DNA of 27,418 nt. Origin: CAZCTC01 sp964501335. Its GTDB lineage: Bacteria; Chloroflexota; Anaerolineae; B4-G1; SLSP01. This document shows, piece after piece, positions 16,558 to 25,159 of this stretch. Location: contig CAZCTC010000096.1 of the NCBI GenBank assembly GCA_964501335.1, positions 1 to 27,418 of the forward strand, in the 5' to 3' direction. The notes under the pieces are model-generated. The model was given only the letters and a program-made list of their open reading frames with translations. It had not been told where the DNA came from and searched no databases. The translations under genes were made by a program, and so were the position numbers. Position 1 is the stretch's first letter. Every line of letters starts with the position of its first letter.

Positions 16558-17817
16558 ATGTTCCTGACACAATTAGCCGACTTGCTGGAAAATGTCCGCG
16601 TGGCGCTGGATGGGTTACTTTCCAATAAGATGCGCTCTGCGTTGACCATGCTGGGGGTGGTGATCGGGGTGGCGGCCGTGATCGCGTTGATGTCGATTGG
16701 GACCGGGGCTCAGGAGTCGATCACCAGTCAGATCAACAGCATGGGGACCAATATGCTGATCGTCACTTCGGGCGGCATGGGGCGGGTCGGGGGGCCGGGC
16801 GGGCGCAATCTGACGATGGAAGATGCGGAGGCGTTGGCGGACCCGAACAATGTGCCGACGGCCGCTATCGTGGCGCCGGAGTACAGCGGCAATGCGCAGA
16901 TTATCTTTGGGGATACCAATCAAAATGCCTCCGTTTCCGGGGTGCGGTCGGAATATCAAAAGTTGAATGAGCTGGTGATGGCTCGGGGTGAGTTTATCAC
17001 TTCGGAGGATGTGGAACGCCGGTTGAAGGTGGTGGTGTTGGGCGCTTCGGTGGCGGAAGATCTTTTTGGGACCTTCAATCCGATCGGGCAGAAGATCAAA
17101 GTGGTCACGACCGGCGGGGCCACAGTTTCTTTGAAGGTGGTCGGGGTGTTGAAAGAGGAAGGCGATTCCATGCTGAGCAGCACGGACGACAAGATTTTTG
17201 TGCCGCTTTCCACCGCGCAGACCAAGATTTTCAATGCCCGGAATACGGCCGGGAAGCTGACCGTGAGTCGGATCAACATTATGTCCAAATCCGAGGAACT
17301 GGTCAATACGACGGAGAGCGAGATCGATACTTTGTTGCGAGATCGCCATGGGATCGACCCCGATGCCGATGCAGATTTCAACATCATGAATCAGGCGGAT
17401 ATGCTCAGTGCGGCGACCAGCATTACCGGGACGTTGACGGCTTTTCTGGGTGCGATTGCCGGGATTTCGCTGCTGGTCGGCGGGATCGGCATTATGAACA
17501 TTATGCTGGTGTCGGTGACGGAACGGACGCGCGAGGTAGGGCTGCGTAAAGCGGTCGGGGCGCGCAAGGGGGATGTGCTGTTGCAGTTTCTGTTGGAGGC
17601 GGTGATGTTGAGTCTCATTGGAGGGATCATCGGCATTCTGCTGGGGGTGGGGGCAGCTCAAATCGTCTCTTTGACGGGGCTGATCACGGCCGTGGTGTCG
17701 GCCTGGTCGGTCCTGTTGGCGGTGGGCTTCTCCTTTGCGATTGGGGTCTTTTTTGGGATCTATCCGGCGAACAAGGCGGCGAATCTCAATCCGATTGAAG
17801 CGTTGCGGTACGAATAA
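16558..17817 (+). CDS. ABC transporter permease, MacB/FtsX family
   Basis: The product is a 419-aa membrane protein. TM1 lies at about 29-46 after the SNKMRSALTMLGVVIG segment, a large extracytoplasmic MacB_PCD-type domain spans about 50-285, and three C-terminal membrane segments lie at about 294-318, 346-370 and 382-402. TERTREVGLRKAVGARKGDV (321-340) is the conserved cytoplasmic loop that contacts the ATPase. AGGAGG lies 5 bases upstream of the ATG. It completes a half-transporter system with the ATPase and two adaptors. The exported substrate is unknown; MacAB relatives move macrolides, peptides, lipids or siderophores. Confidence 0.95.
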   Translation: MFLTQLADLLENVRVALDGLLSNKMRSALTMLGVVIGVAAVIALMSIGTGAQESITSQINSMGTNMLIVTSGGMGRVGGPGGRNLTMEDAEALADPNNVPTAAIVAPEYSGNAQIIFGDTNQNASVSGVRSEYQKLNELVMARGEFITSEDVERRLKVVVLGASVAEDLFGTFNPIGQKIKVVTTGGATVSLKVVGVLKEEGDSMLSSTDDKIFVPLSTAQTKIFNARNTAGKLTVSRINIMSKSEELVNTTESEIDTLLRDRHGIDPDADADFNIMNQADMLSAATSITGTLTAFLGAIAGISLLVGGIGIMNIMLVSVTERTREVGLRKAVGARKGDVLLQFLLEAVMLSLIGGIIGILLGVGAAQIVSLTGLITAVVSAWSVLLAVGFSFAIGVFFGIYPANKAANLNPIEALRYE

Positions 17818-17825
17818 GCGGATAT

Positions 17826-18030
17826 TTAACGCAGAGAAGCAGAGAATTTTCGTGCCTGTTCCTGGGCCGGTCGGAGAAAATAAGACATAATTTCGCACGC
17901 TTTCTTAAGCGTGCGAAATTATAAACAAAAAATCCTCTTCCTATTCAGCGGGGCGGTTCTTACCGAAAAAGGCAGTACCGCATAATTCATTCAGATTTTA
18001 CCGCAGAGGCGCTGAAGACGCAGAGAAAAA
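17826..18030 (+). repeat. CGCAGAG-type short repeats
   Basis: TTAACGCAGAGAAGCAGAGAA lies just after the permease stop (17826-17846), and a related TTACCGCAGAGGCGC...ACGCAGAGAAAA lies at 17998-18030. Such CGCAGAG strings are common intergenic debris in many environmental bacterial genomes (general knowledge). They bracket composite copy F in the 410-bp spacer, which contains no gene. Confidence 0.6.
17887..17983 (-). repeat. Composite two-hairpin repeat, copy F
   Basis: A perfect 16-bp stem (17887-17902 with 17907-17922, loop TCTT, reading AAGA on the element's own strand) is followed by ATAAAC and an A-tract, then degenerate remains of the first hairpin ending near GGCAGTACCGCAT. It lies 70 bp after the permease gene and points away from it. 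Confidence 0.8.
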
Positions 18031-18035
18031 AGCCC

Positions 18036-18140
18036 GTGTTTTTGCGCGCATTCTTATGCGCGCAAAAACACAAACAACAGAACTCTCTCGGCCTGACCTG
18101 CGCGTCGCTTTTTGCCAAACAAAAGCCATTTGCGGGACAT
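18036..18140 (-). repeat. Composite two-hairpin repeat, copy G
   Basis: A perfect 16-bp stem (18036-18051 with 18056-18071, loop TCTT) is followed by AAACAACAGAACTCTCTC, CTGCGCGTCGC and a distal GCGGGACAT (18132-18140). On the minus strand the order is the family order. It ends about 90 bp upstream of the second response regulator, the same orientation and place that copy A takes before the first one. A -10-like TAAAAT lies at 18168-18173 without a clear -35. Confidence 0.8.
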
Positions 18141-18227
18141 GAGGAGTGAAAAGATTTCAACCTGAGTTAAAATAGCATGGCTGTGTCCTTGGGAGAGTAT
18201 CTGCTGACAGGCAAGAGGAGGGCTGCT

Positions 18228-18929
18228 GTGATAATCCAAACTGTGTTGGTGGTCGATGATTCCCCTCAAATCGTGGAAGTGGTAAGCGATTACCTCAAGA
18301 ATTCCGGCTATCGGGTGCTGACGGCGCGCGACGGTCAGACGGCTTTGACGGTGATCCGGCACGAGCATCCCGATCTGGTGATTCTGGATCTGATGTTGCC
18401 GGGGGGGATGGACGGTTTGGATGTCTGTCGGCGGATTCGTCAGGACAATGCTTTGATGGAAACTCCGATCATTATGCTGACGGCGCGGGTTGAGGAGACG
18501 GATCGGTTGATCGGGTTGGAGCTGGGAGCGGATGACTATATCACCAAGCCGTTCAGCCCGCGGGAGGTGGTGGCGCGGGTCAAGGCGGTGTTGCGGCGGA
18601 CCCGGCCGGAGGATCGGGCGGGGGGGATTATTCGAATTGGGGAGCTGAAGATCGATCTTTCGACGCGGACGGTGACCGTGGCCGGGGAGAGCATTGCGCT
18701 GACTCCGACGGAGTTTGATCTGCTGGCCGTGCTGGCGAAGCATCCCGGGCGGGCTTTTACCCGCGCGCAACTGGTCGAGTATGTCTACGATATTGCTTAT
18801 ACCGGTTACGATCATGCGATCGACTCGCACATCAAGAATTTGCGGCGCAAGATCGAGCCCGATTCTCATTCGCCGCAGTACATCATCACGGTTTATGGTG
18901 TGGGGTATAAACTGGAGGGACCTTCATGA
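18228..18929 (+). CDS. OmpR/PhoB-family response regulator (efflux-linked)
   Basis: The product is a 233-aa regulator with a receiver domain (acidic pair D10/D11, phospho-acceptor D54 in VILDLMLPGGMDG, K in YITKPFSP) and a C-terminal winged helix ending TVYGVGYKL. I chose the GTG at 18228 because a strong AGAGGAGGG lies about 5 bases upstream and the receiver starts there; the ATG at 18177 would add 17 odd residues and lacks such a site. The stop overlaps the kinase start (ATGA). It follows the efflux locus, so the 11-bp repeats at 12439-12482 are its most likely target (inference). It is a close paralog of the regulator at 374, with an extra Gly in the receiver. Confidence 0.95.
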   Translation: MIIQTVLVVDDSPQIVEVVSDYLKNSGYRVLTARDGQTALTVIRHEHPDLVILDLMLPGGMDGLDVCRRIRQDNALMETPIIMLTARVEETDRLIGLELGADDYITKPFSPREVVARVKAVLRRTRPEDRAGGIIRIGELKIDLSTRTVTVAGESIALTPTEFDLLAVLAKHPGRAFTRAQLVEYVYDIAYTGYDHAIDSHIKNLRRKIEPDSHSPQYIITVYGVGYKLEGPS

Positions 18930-20407
18930 CAGTGTTCAAAGCATTGGGGCAGGGATTGAAGCGGCTGTGGAAATGGGCCAATCTGCGGTTTTTCTGGCAA
19001 ATCTTGCTGGCTTTTGTGCTGGTAACGTTGTTCACGGCGGTGGGAATCTTTTTGGTAGGACAACGGGCGGTCGATCAAACTCAGGATCTCTTTCGCAAGC
19101 ATCCTTCTCACGATCAGGAGTTGTGGGTCGATCGGTTGGGGCGTTATTATCAACAGAACGGTTCCTGGGCCGGCGCGGATACGATGATTGCGGGGTATCC
19201 GGTGGGACCGGGGTGGGAACCCTGGGATGAGAGCTGGATGCCCAGTTATCTGTTGATTTCGGATTCGGGGACGGTGCTCTATTCCAACCGGGAAGACCGG
19301 GTGGGGCAGCCGGCCAGCCGTTTTGAAATCAACTTTGCGGTTCCAATTACGGTGGAAGGCAAGCTGGTCGGCAATCTGGTATTGAGCGATGTACCCTATG
19401 TGCTGGCAGAATTTCCCGATCCTCGCACGGATTCCCGGCCTCCGGATCTTTTTTCCCCGGAGTGGTTGGCGGATCTGTTTGGGTTTCCGGAGCGGCGGGG
19501 GGTGATTGTGGATCGGATGGTGCAGACGAGCGTCTATGTCATGCTGGTGGCGTTGATTGCGACCGTGCTGATTTCGCGGGGCATGAGCCGGCCGATGTCC
19601 GAATTGACCCGGGCCAGCCGCACGATTGCGGGCGGGGATCTCAATGTGCGGGTTTCTTCTTCTTATACCGGGGAGATCGGTGAACTGGCGGAGGCGTTCA
19701 ACCATATGACGGAGGCGCTGCGCCATGCGGATTCGGTGCGGCGCAATATGACGGTGGATGTGGCGCACGAGCTGCGGACGCCGTTGAGCATTATTCGGGG
19801 CAAGCTGGAGGGCATCCTGGACGGGGTCTATCCGGCGACGCCGGAGCATATCACGCCGGTGCTGGAGCAGACGGCGCTGTTGACCCATCTTGTGGAGGAT
19901 TTGCGGCTGCTGGCGGAAGCGGAGGCGGACCAATTGCGGCTGGATCTGCGCCCCACAGATGTCGAGGATTTGCTCAACGATGCTTATGTGAATTTCAGCT
20001 GTCAGGCGGAGGACCGGGGAGTGACGCTCTCTTTGGATTTGCCGAGCGGCCTGCCGAAAGCGAATGCCGATTGGCGACGGATTGCGCAGGTGTTGGGGAA
20101 TCTGATCTCCAATGCGCTGCGGTTTACGCCGGGGGGCGGGACGATCACCTTGGGAGCGGCGGAACGAGCCGGGATGGTCGAGGTGACGATCAGCGATACG
20201 GGATCGGGAATCGCGGCTGAAGATTTGCCCTATGTGTTCGATCGCTTCTGGCGGGGGGATAAGTCGCGTTCGCGCAGCGGTGGCGGGTCGGGATTGGGGC
20301 TGGCGATTGCCCGGCAGCTGGTGGAGTTACACGGCGGTACGATTGTGGTGGAGAGTGCGGCCGGCAAGGGAACGACGTTCCGGTTTACCTTGCCGAAGGC
20401 TGTTTGA
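18926..20407 (+). CDS. Sensor histidine kinase, BaeS-like, with extracytoplasmic sensor
   Basis: The product has 493 aa. TM1 lies at about 22-45, an extracytoplasmic domain at about 46-197 (aromatic-rich, with WEPWDESW at 97-104), and TM2 at about 198-218. HAMP follows (about 219-272), then HisKA with H281 in DVAHELRTPL, and HATPase_c with NLISNALRF, SDTGSGI, FDRFWRGD and GSGLGLAIA. It overlaps its response regulator by 4 bases. Its catalytic half is very like that of the kinase at 1066, including a 33-bp identical DNA stretch (20291-20323 and 2065-2097), but the sensor domains differ. It probably senses envelope stress or the efflux substrate (inference). Confidence 0.95.
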   Translation: MTVFKALGQGLKRLWKWANLRFFWQILLAFVLVTLFTAVGIFLVGQRAVDQTQDLFRKHPSHDQELWVDRLGRYYQQNGSWAGADTMIAGYPVGPGWEPWDESWMPSYLLISDSGTVLYSNREDRVGQPASRFEINFAVPITVEGKLVGNLVLSDVPYVLAEFPDPRTDSRPPDLFSPEWLADLFGFPERRGVIVDRMVQTSVYVMLVALIATVLISRGMSRPMSELTRASRTIAGGDLNVRVSSSYTGEIGELAEAFNHMTEALRHADSVRRNMTVDVAHELRTPLSIIRGKLEGILDGVYPATPEHITPVLEQTALLTHLVEDLRLLAEAEADQLRLDLRPTDVEDLLNDAYVNFSCQAEDRGVTLSLDLPSGLPKANADWRRIAQVLGNLISNALRFTPGGGTITLGAAERAGMVEVTISDTGSGIAAEDLPYVFDRFWRGDKSRSRSGGGSGLGLAIARQLVELHGGTIVVESAAGKGTTFRFTLPKAV

Positions 20408-20421
20408 GCTATAGAGATATA

Positions 20422-20462
20422 TAAAAATTTCGCGCCGGGCAAAGCCCGGCGCGAAATTTTTA
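20422..20462. terminator. Bidirectional terminator-like hairpin between convergent kinases
   Basis: TAAAAATTTCGCGCCGGGC (20422-20440) pairs perfectly over 19 bp with 20444-20462 across loop AAA. It fills the 63-bp gap between the convergent stops at 20407 and 20471. Unlike the other family hairpins it ends in T5 on both strands, so it can act as an intrinsic terminator in both directions. It shares the TTTCGCG/CGCGAAA core with the repeats. Confidence 0.75.
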
Positions 20463-20470
20463 AGGTAGTT

Positions 20471-23203
20471 TTAATTCTGTACGTCGACGTACTGTTTGAT
20501 CAGGGCCAGCACTTCGCGTTCGCGGAAGGATTTGGCCAGTTCGCGCAATTTGCGGGCGAAGGGGGCGTAACTCGGGTCCAGTTGTTCGATCCGGTCGGCC
20601 TGTTCGCGGATGCGGCGCAGGTTGCCTTTCTGGGCCAGGGGCAACAGCTGGATCAGCTCTTCCTGAGGGGGCGGGACCAGGGTCAGGTTTTCGCCGGCGG
20701 GAGATTCGGCCGATTTTGCCGGCGTGTCGTAGATCCATTCCAGCTTCAGGTGGAGTTCCAGCAGTTCAAAGAGCCGCCGGGCATTGACCGGTTTGGCCAG
20801 GAAGTCGTTACAGCCGGCCAGGACGCTCTGTTGCTGGTCGGTCTCAAAGACGCTGGCTGAACAGGCGATGATGACGGTGTTGTTCAGTTCCGGGAGCTGC
20901 CGGATTCTTTGGGTGGCTTCGATGCCGGTCATCAACGGCATGATCAGATCCATCATAATGATGTCGGGATGGGTTTCCACCGCCATCCGCACGCCTTCGG
21001 CGCCGTTTTCGGCTTCAAAGACCTCGAAGCCCGACAGCCCCAGCAGATTGACCAGGACGGCGCGATTGTAGGTCTTGTCGTCCACGATGAGGGCGCGCAG
21101 GCGCGGGCCCCGGTAGCCGATGATGGCCCGTTCGCTGGCCTGCACGCCGGTCACCTGGGCGGACGAGAGCGGGATGGCGATTTCCATCCAGAAGGTGCTG
21201 CCCTGTCCCGGCGCGCTGCGGACGCGGATCGAACTCCCCATCGTCTGGACCAGCTTTTGACTGATGGCCAGCCCCAGGCCGGTGCCTTCGCTGCGTTTGT
21301 TGGCCCCTACCTGCTCGAAGGGTTGGAAGAGACGGGCCTGCTGTTCCAGATTCATGCCGGGGCCGGTATCGGTGATCTCAAAGCGGATTTTGCAGCGGCC
21401 CAGATCGGAGATGTTTTCGGTTTTAAGGGGATCGGGCTCGGAGCTTTCGGCATCGATGACGCTGACCCGGAAATTGACCGTGCCTTTGTCGGTGAATTTA
21501 ACAGCATTGCTGAGCAGGTTGAGCAGGACCTGCCGCAGGCGTTTTTCGTCGGCCCGGACACCGGTCGGCAAGGGGGTCAGAGCTTCGTAGATGAAGGTCA
21601 GGTTTTTCTGCTCGGCGCGCATCCGCATCATGCCGACGATGCCGTCGAGGAAATTCGGCAGGTGGAAGTCGGTGGGGGTGAGATCCAGCCGGCGGGCTTC
21701 GATTTTGGAGAGGTCCAGAATGTCGGTGATCAGGGTCAGGAGATGTTCGCCGCTTTGCTGGATAATGTTCAAGCCGTCGATCTGGCGGGGCGTGAGATCC
21801 TTTTCCCGCTGGAGGATCTGGGTGTAGCCCAGGATGCCGTTCAAGGGGGTGCGGAGTTCGTGGCTCATATTGGCCAGAAATTCGCTCTTGGCGCGGTTGG
21901 CGATTTCGGCGGCTTTCTGGGCTGTCTGGGCCTGGGTGAAGAGCTGGACGTTGCGGACGACCACGGCGATCTGTTCGGCCAGGGAGTTGAGCACGCGCAC
22001 TTCACTTTCCCCAAAGCGATTGAGTTGTTCGGATTGCAGGTCGAAGACGCCCAACAGTTTTTCGCCGACCAGAATCGGGATGGCCACCTCGGAACAGGTC
22101 TCGGGGAAATCCTCAATGGCGAGATAGTCGGAGGAAGCTTTGACATCGTTGATGATCAGCAGTTTGCGCCGGCGCGCGGCCAGGGCGATCAAACCGGGTT
22201 CGGCACTGAGGGCGATGGAGCCGTGACGGCTGTTTTGAATGATTTCTCCTTGAGCATTGGCGCCGGCGGCCCGGATTAACTGTTGTTCCGGTTCGTCGAA
22301 GAGATAGATCATCGAACCGTAGAAGTTGAAGGCTTTCACAGTGAGGATCACTACCTGTTTCAGCAGCGTATTGAGATCCAGTTCTGAGGTCAACTGGCGG
22401 GAGACATCGACCGCAATTTGCAGATCGCGGGTGCGAGCGGCGACCCGGTGTTCCAGGGTTTCCAGGGTTTCCTGAAGACGCTCGGCCATGGTATTGAATA
22501 CATTGGCCAGTTCACCGAATTCATCTTTACTGCGGACCGTGATGCGGGTTTCCAGTTCGCCTTTACCCAGCTGTTCTGCTCCGGCCCGCAAAGCGTAAAG
22601 CGGCCGCAGCAGGAAGCGCGTCATGATGATGACTGCCAGGGCCATGCCGAACAGGCCTAATACGGCGGCGATAACAATGTAGAGCACGCTTTGATCGATG
22701 GCTCCGTAGACCTCGGCATAAGGATCGGTGGCGATGATGTACCAGTCCCAATCGGGGAAATACTCGTAGACCGCGAAATAATCGGTTCCCTGCCAGGTGT
22801 AATTCAGGCTGCCGTTTTTTTGAGCGGAGATCGTTTGAAACCAGGGCTCATATTGGACCCGGGCATTTACGGTGGCGGTCACGGGATGGACCAAAACGGT
22901 GCCGGTGGAATCGACAACGTAAATATATCCCTGATCGCTGATTTTGATTTTTTGCAGGGCGATCCCGGCATCGGTTTGGGCCTGTTTGACGCTGCTGGCG
23001 ACTTCTTCCAATCCGTAGGTGCGCAGCATTTCTTCCCGTTCGGTGACCTGGCGAACGGCTTCATCCCGGCGGGTGTTCAATAAATCTTCCGCAATCGTGG
23101 TCAGGGCCTGATGGGAGAAATAATAGGTGATTCCGGCCCCAGTCAACAGAGCCAGCAGGACCAGCGGCAGGGTACTGAGCAGGATTTTAGTATAGATTCT
23201 CAT
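20471..23203 (-). CDS. Hybrid sensor histidine kinase (Cache-HAMP-GAF-HisKA-HATPase-REC)
   Basis: The product has 910 aa. TM1 lies at 7-28, an extracytoplasmic Cache-type sensor at about 33-168 (including GYIYVVDSTGTVLVHP), and TM2 at about 173-196. HAMP (197-250), a short coiled coil and a GAF domain (about 270-420) follow. HisKA has H448 in NMSHELRTPL, HATPase_c has N566 (NLLSNAVKF), TDTGPGM and GTGLGLAIS, and the receiver has D752 in IIMMDLIMP and K804. The C-terminal 80 residues resemble helical tails that follow receivers in cyanobacterial-type hybrid kinases. The gene begins 10 bases after a binding-lipoprotein gene, so the two are one operon. Cache and binding protein suggest sensing of an external ligand. 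No Hpt or output gene is nearby. Confidence 0.95.
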   Translation of the reverse strand: MRIYTKILLSTLPLVLLALLTGAGITYYFSHQALTTIAEDLLNTRRDEAVRQVTEREEMLRTYGLEEVASSVKQAQTDAGIALQKIKISDQGYIYVVDSTGTVLVHPVTATVNARVQYEPWFQTISAQKNGSLNYTWQGTDYFAVYEYFPDWDWYIIATDPYAEVYGAIDQSVLYIVIAAVLGLFGMALAVIIMTRFLLRPLYALRAGAEQLGKGELETRITVRSKDEFGELANVFNTMAERLQETLETLEHRVAARTRDLQIAVDVSRQLTSELDLNTLLKQVVILTVKAFNFYGSMIYLFDEPEQQLIRAAGANAQGEIIQNSRHGSIALSAEPGLIALAARRRKLLIINDVKASSDYLAIEDFPETCSEVAIPILVGEKLLGVFDLQSEQLNRFGESEVRVLNSLAEQIAVVVRNVQLFTQAQTAQKAAEIANRAKSEFLANMSHELRTPLNGILGYTQILQREKDLTPRQIDGLNIIQQSGEHLLTLITDILDLSKIEARRLDLTPTDFHLPNFLDGIVGMMRMRAEQKNLTFIYEALTPLPTGVRADEKRLRQVLLNLLSNAVKFTDKGTVNFRVSVIDAESSEPDPLKTENISDLGRCKIRFEITDTGPGMNLEQQARLFQPFEQVGANKRSEGTGLGLAISQKLVQTMGSSIRVRSAPGQGSTFWMEIAIPLSSAQVTGVQASERAIIGYRGPRLRALIVDDKTYNRAVLVNLLGLSGFEVFEAENGAEGVRMAVETHPDIIMMDLIMPLMTGIEATQRIRQLPELNNTVIIACSASVFETDQQQSVLAGCNDFLAKPVNARRLFELLELHLKLEWIYDTPAKSAESPAGENLTLVPPPQEELIQLLPLAQKGNLRRIREQADRIEQLDPSYAPFARKLRELAKSFREREVLALIKQYVDVQN

Positions 23204-23213
23204 AAACGTTTCC

Positions 23214-24896
23214 CTATTTCACGATTTCGGTCAGTTCGGTAATCTGGGGGTAGAGGGCCATGGAACTGTTGAGTTCATGCCCATATTCAACCGTAGTGAG
23301 ACGGGCGAAGGAGATTTTGGTGGTGTAAAGGGGCAGGCCGGCCAGTTCTTTCAGGATCTTGACCTGGGTCTGTTTCCAGAGTTCGATTTGGCGGTCTGGG
23401 TCCGTCGACAGGCGTGCCGATTCGATCAGTTCGTCGGCTCCGCCATAGTGAGAAAAATTGGTGTCGGGTTTGGCTCCGGTGACGACGATGGAGTTGGAGT
23501 GATAGAAGCTGTTTAAGATTACGTCGGCATTGGGGCGCCAGGCGATATAAATGGTCAGCGGATTTTTGTCCTGACGGATGAGGGTATGCATGGTGGCGTG
23601 GTCGGTGAGGACCAGGGTCACTGTAATGCCGATTTCCCCCAACTGTTCCTTGATGATTTCGGCCGGGACGCTGTATTGGGTGCGTTTTGAGGAGATCATT
23701 TCGACGGCAAAGCCGTCAGGATAACCGGCCTGGGCCAGCAGTTGCCGGGCTTTATCGGGGTCATAGGAATAATCGAGTCCCAGGGTGCGAACTTCATCTG
23801 CGCTCAATCCGCCGGGCTGGGATTGGGCCGGGATGGCGGAGTAGGTAGGTTCGGACAGCCGGTCGCCGAAGCGTTGCAGGTAGGTGTTCCGGTCGAGGGT
23901 GTAGGCGATGGCCTGGCGTACCAGGATGTTGTCCATCGGTTTGCGGGTCAGATTGAAATGGACCGTCATCACTTCGCCGCCTTTGTTGACATCTACGGCG
24001 ATGCCGGATTCTTTTTCCATGCGGGCCAGCCATTCCGGATTGCCTTCTCCTACAATCAGGTCGGCACGCCCTTCTTTCAAGGCCGTTTCGCGATCTGCGA
24101 CGGCTGGAATAAAGAGCATTTTAAATCCGGTGAGCCGGGGCGTTCCCCGGAAATAGTCGTCGTGGGCAAGCAGGCTGACCTCTTTTTCGGGGGTGAAGCT
24201 TTCAAACTGGAAGGGGCCGGTGCCGACCGGATGGGTTTTGAATTCTTCGTCGCCCATGGCTTCGATCGCTTTCCGGCAGACAATGAATCCCCCGGCGTAA
24301 TTGGCAAATTTGGGCAGGAAGAGGATCGGCGAGAGGGGCGGGTCCTGGGTGATGCGGATCGTGTAATCGTCGATTTTTTCGACGGTCATGCCGCTGTATT
24401 CACCGGAATAGGCCGACCGTTTGGGATCGGCCGATTTCTGGAGGGAATAGACCACATCGTCGGCTGTCAATTCGTAAGCCGGGCTTTGGGGGCCGGCCTG
24501 ACATTGGACGCCGTGGCGCAGGTGAAAGGTCCAGGTCTGTTTGCCGTCGATGATTTCCGGGCCGGGGACATCTTCGGCCAGATCGGGTTCCAGGGCGGGG
24601 GCGGCGCCGGGGCGATAGCGAATCAAACCGTTGAAGACCATTTCGGCAACCATGCGATCTTGAAGGCCGGCGGCAAAATGGGGGTCGCCGGTGCCCCAAT
24701 TGGTCACATCAACGGCGAAGCGGAGCATCTGGCGGACAACCGGACGTTCGGTGGGTGTTGGTGGAACCGCTGTCGCGGTTGCATCAAGAGGTGTCATGGA
24801 GGCCGGGGGGGTAGGTGGGACGCCGGTGGATTCCGTGCAGGCTGCCATGCCCAGGAGAATCAGGCCAAAGAGTAAGGCTTTGAGTTTGAGCTGCAT
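23214..24896 (-). CDS. Peptide/nickel-type ABC substrate-binding lipoprotein (SBP_bac_5)
   Basis: The product has 560 aa. It has a lipoprotein signal peptide with lipobox LGMAAC (C20), a Thr/Pro-rich linker to about residue 52, then an SBP_bac_5 domain. Typical features are AVDVTNWGTGDPHF, the W-x-F-x-L-R-x-G-V strand pattern, KTHPVGTGPFQFESF and IAYTLDRNTYLQRFG. The family captures oligopeptides, sugars or metal complexes outside the membrane. The start at 24896 has GAGGTG about 4 bases upstream. No permease or ATPase gene of the Dpp/Opp type is adjacent; the only operon partner is the hybrid kinase 10 bases downstream. It may serve as a signal-capturing subunit of that kinase rather than in uptake (inference). 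Confidence 0.93.
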   Translation of the reverse strand: MQLKLKALLFGLILLGMAACTESTGVPPTPPASMTPLDATATAVPPTPTERPVVRQMLRFAVDVTNWGTGDPHFAAGLQDRMVAEMVFNGLIRYRPGAAPALEPDLAEDVPGPEIIDGKQTWTFHLRHGVQCQAGPQSPAYELTADDVVYSLQKSADPKRSAYSGEYSGMTVEKIDDYTIRITQDPPLSPILFLPKFANYAGGFIVCRKAIEAMGDEEFKTHPVGTGPFQFESFTPEKEVSLLAHDDYFRGTPRLTGFKMLFIPAVADRETALKEGRADLIVGEGNPEWLARMEKESGIAVDVNKGGEVMTVHFNLTRKPMDNILVRQAIAYTLDRNTYLQRFGDRLSEPTYSAIPAQSQPGGLSADEVRTLGLDYSYDPDKARQLLAQAGYPDGFAVEMISSKRTQYSVPAEIIKEQLGEIGITVTLVLTDHATMHTLIRQDKNPLTIYIAWRPNADVILNSFYHSNSIVVTGAKPDTNFSHYGGADELIESARLSTDPDRQIELWKQTQVKILKELAGLPLYTTKISFARLTTVEYGHELNSSMALYPQITELTEIVK

Positions 24897-24999
24897 TGGA
24901 CACCTCTATATTTGATTGCGATTTTCTCAGCTGCGGCTGACCGTGCCGATATTTTTTGCGCCAGGGAGGCAATGGAAGTTGGATTGATTTGTTCTTATT

Positions 25000-25028
25000 A
25001 TCATATCCCGGGTTGAAGAATTGTCCAA
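25000..25028 (-). promoter_or_regulatory. Promoter of the binding protein/hybrid kinase operon
   Basis: On the minus strand TTGGAC (25028-25023), a 17-bp spacer, and TATGAT (25005-25000), followed by AATAAG. Transcription would start near 24993 and leave a leader of about 97 nt. This is a good match to a vegetative sigma70-type promoter. Confidence 0.65.
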
Positions 25029-25053
25029 TTAGCGAGGTGCCGGGGGATAGTTA

Positions 25054-25095
25054 GATCATTTTTCGCGCCCCCGGGGGGCGGCGCGAAAAATGATC
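25054..25095. repeat. Solo hairpin between divergent promoters
   Basis: GATCATTTTTCGCGCC (25054-25069) pairs perfectly with GGCGCGAAAAATGATC (25080-25095). The 10-nt loop is C/G-rich and can pair further. The core is of the repeat family. It lies 25 bp from the -35 of the leftward operon and 30 bp from that of the rightward radical SAM gene, so it could also be a site for a shared regulator. Confidence 0.7.
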
Positions 25096-25125
25096 AGGGA
25101 GGGGAATGGGAGGAAAATATCCAAT

Positions 25126-25153
25126 TTGATCTTTTGAGCTTTATTTCTAAAAT
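25126..25153 (+). promoter_or_regulatory. Promoter of the radical SAM gene, leaderless geometry
   Basis: TTGATC (25126-25131), a 16-bp spacer, and TAAAAT (25148-25153). A start 7 bases past the -10 falls exactly on the A of the ATG at 25160. No Shine-Dalgarno sequence lies between the -10 and the ATG, which fits a leaderless mRNA. Confidence 0.55.
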
Positions 25154-25159
25154 TCGGCC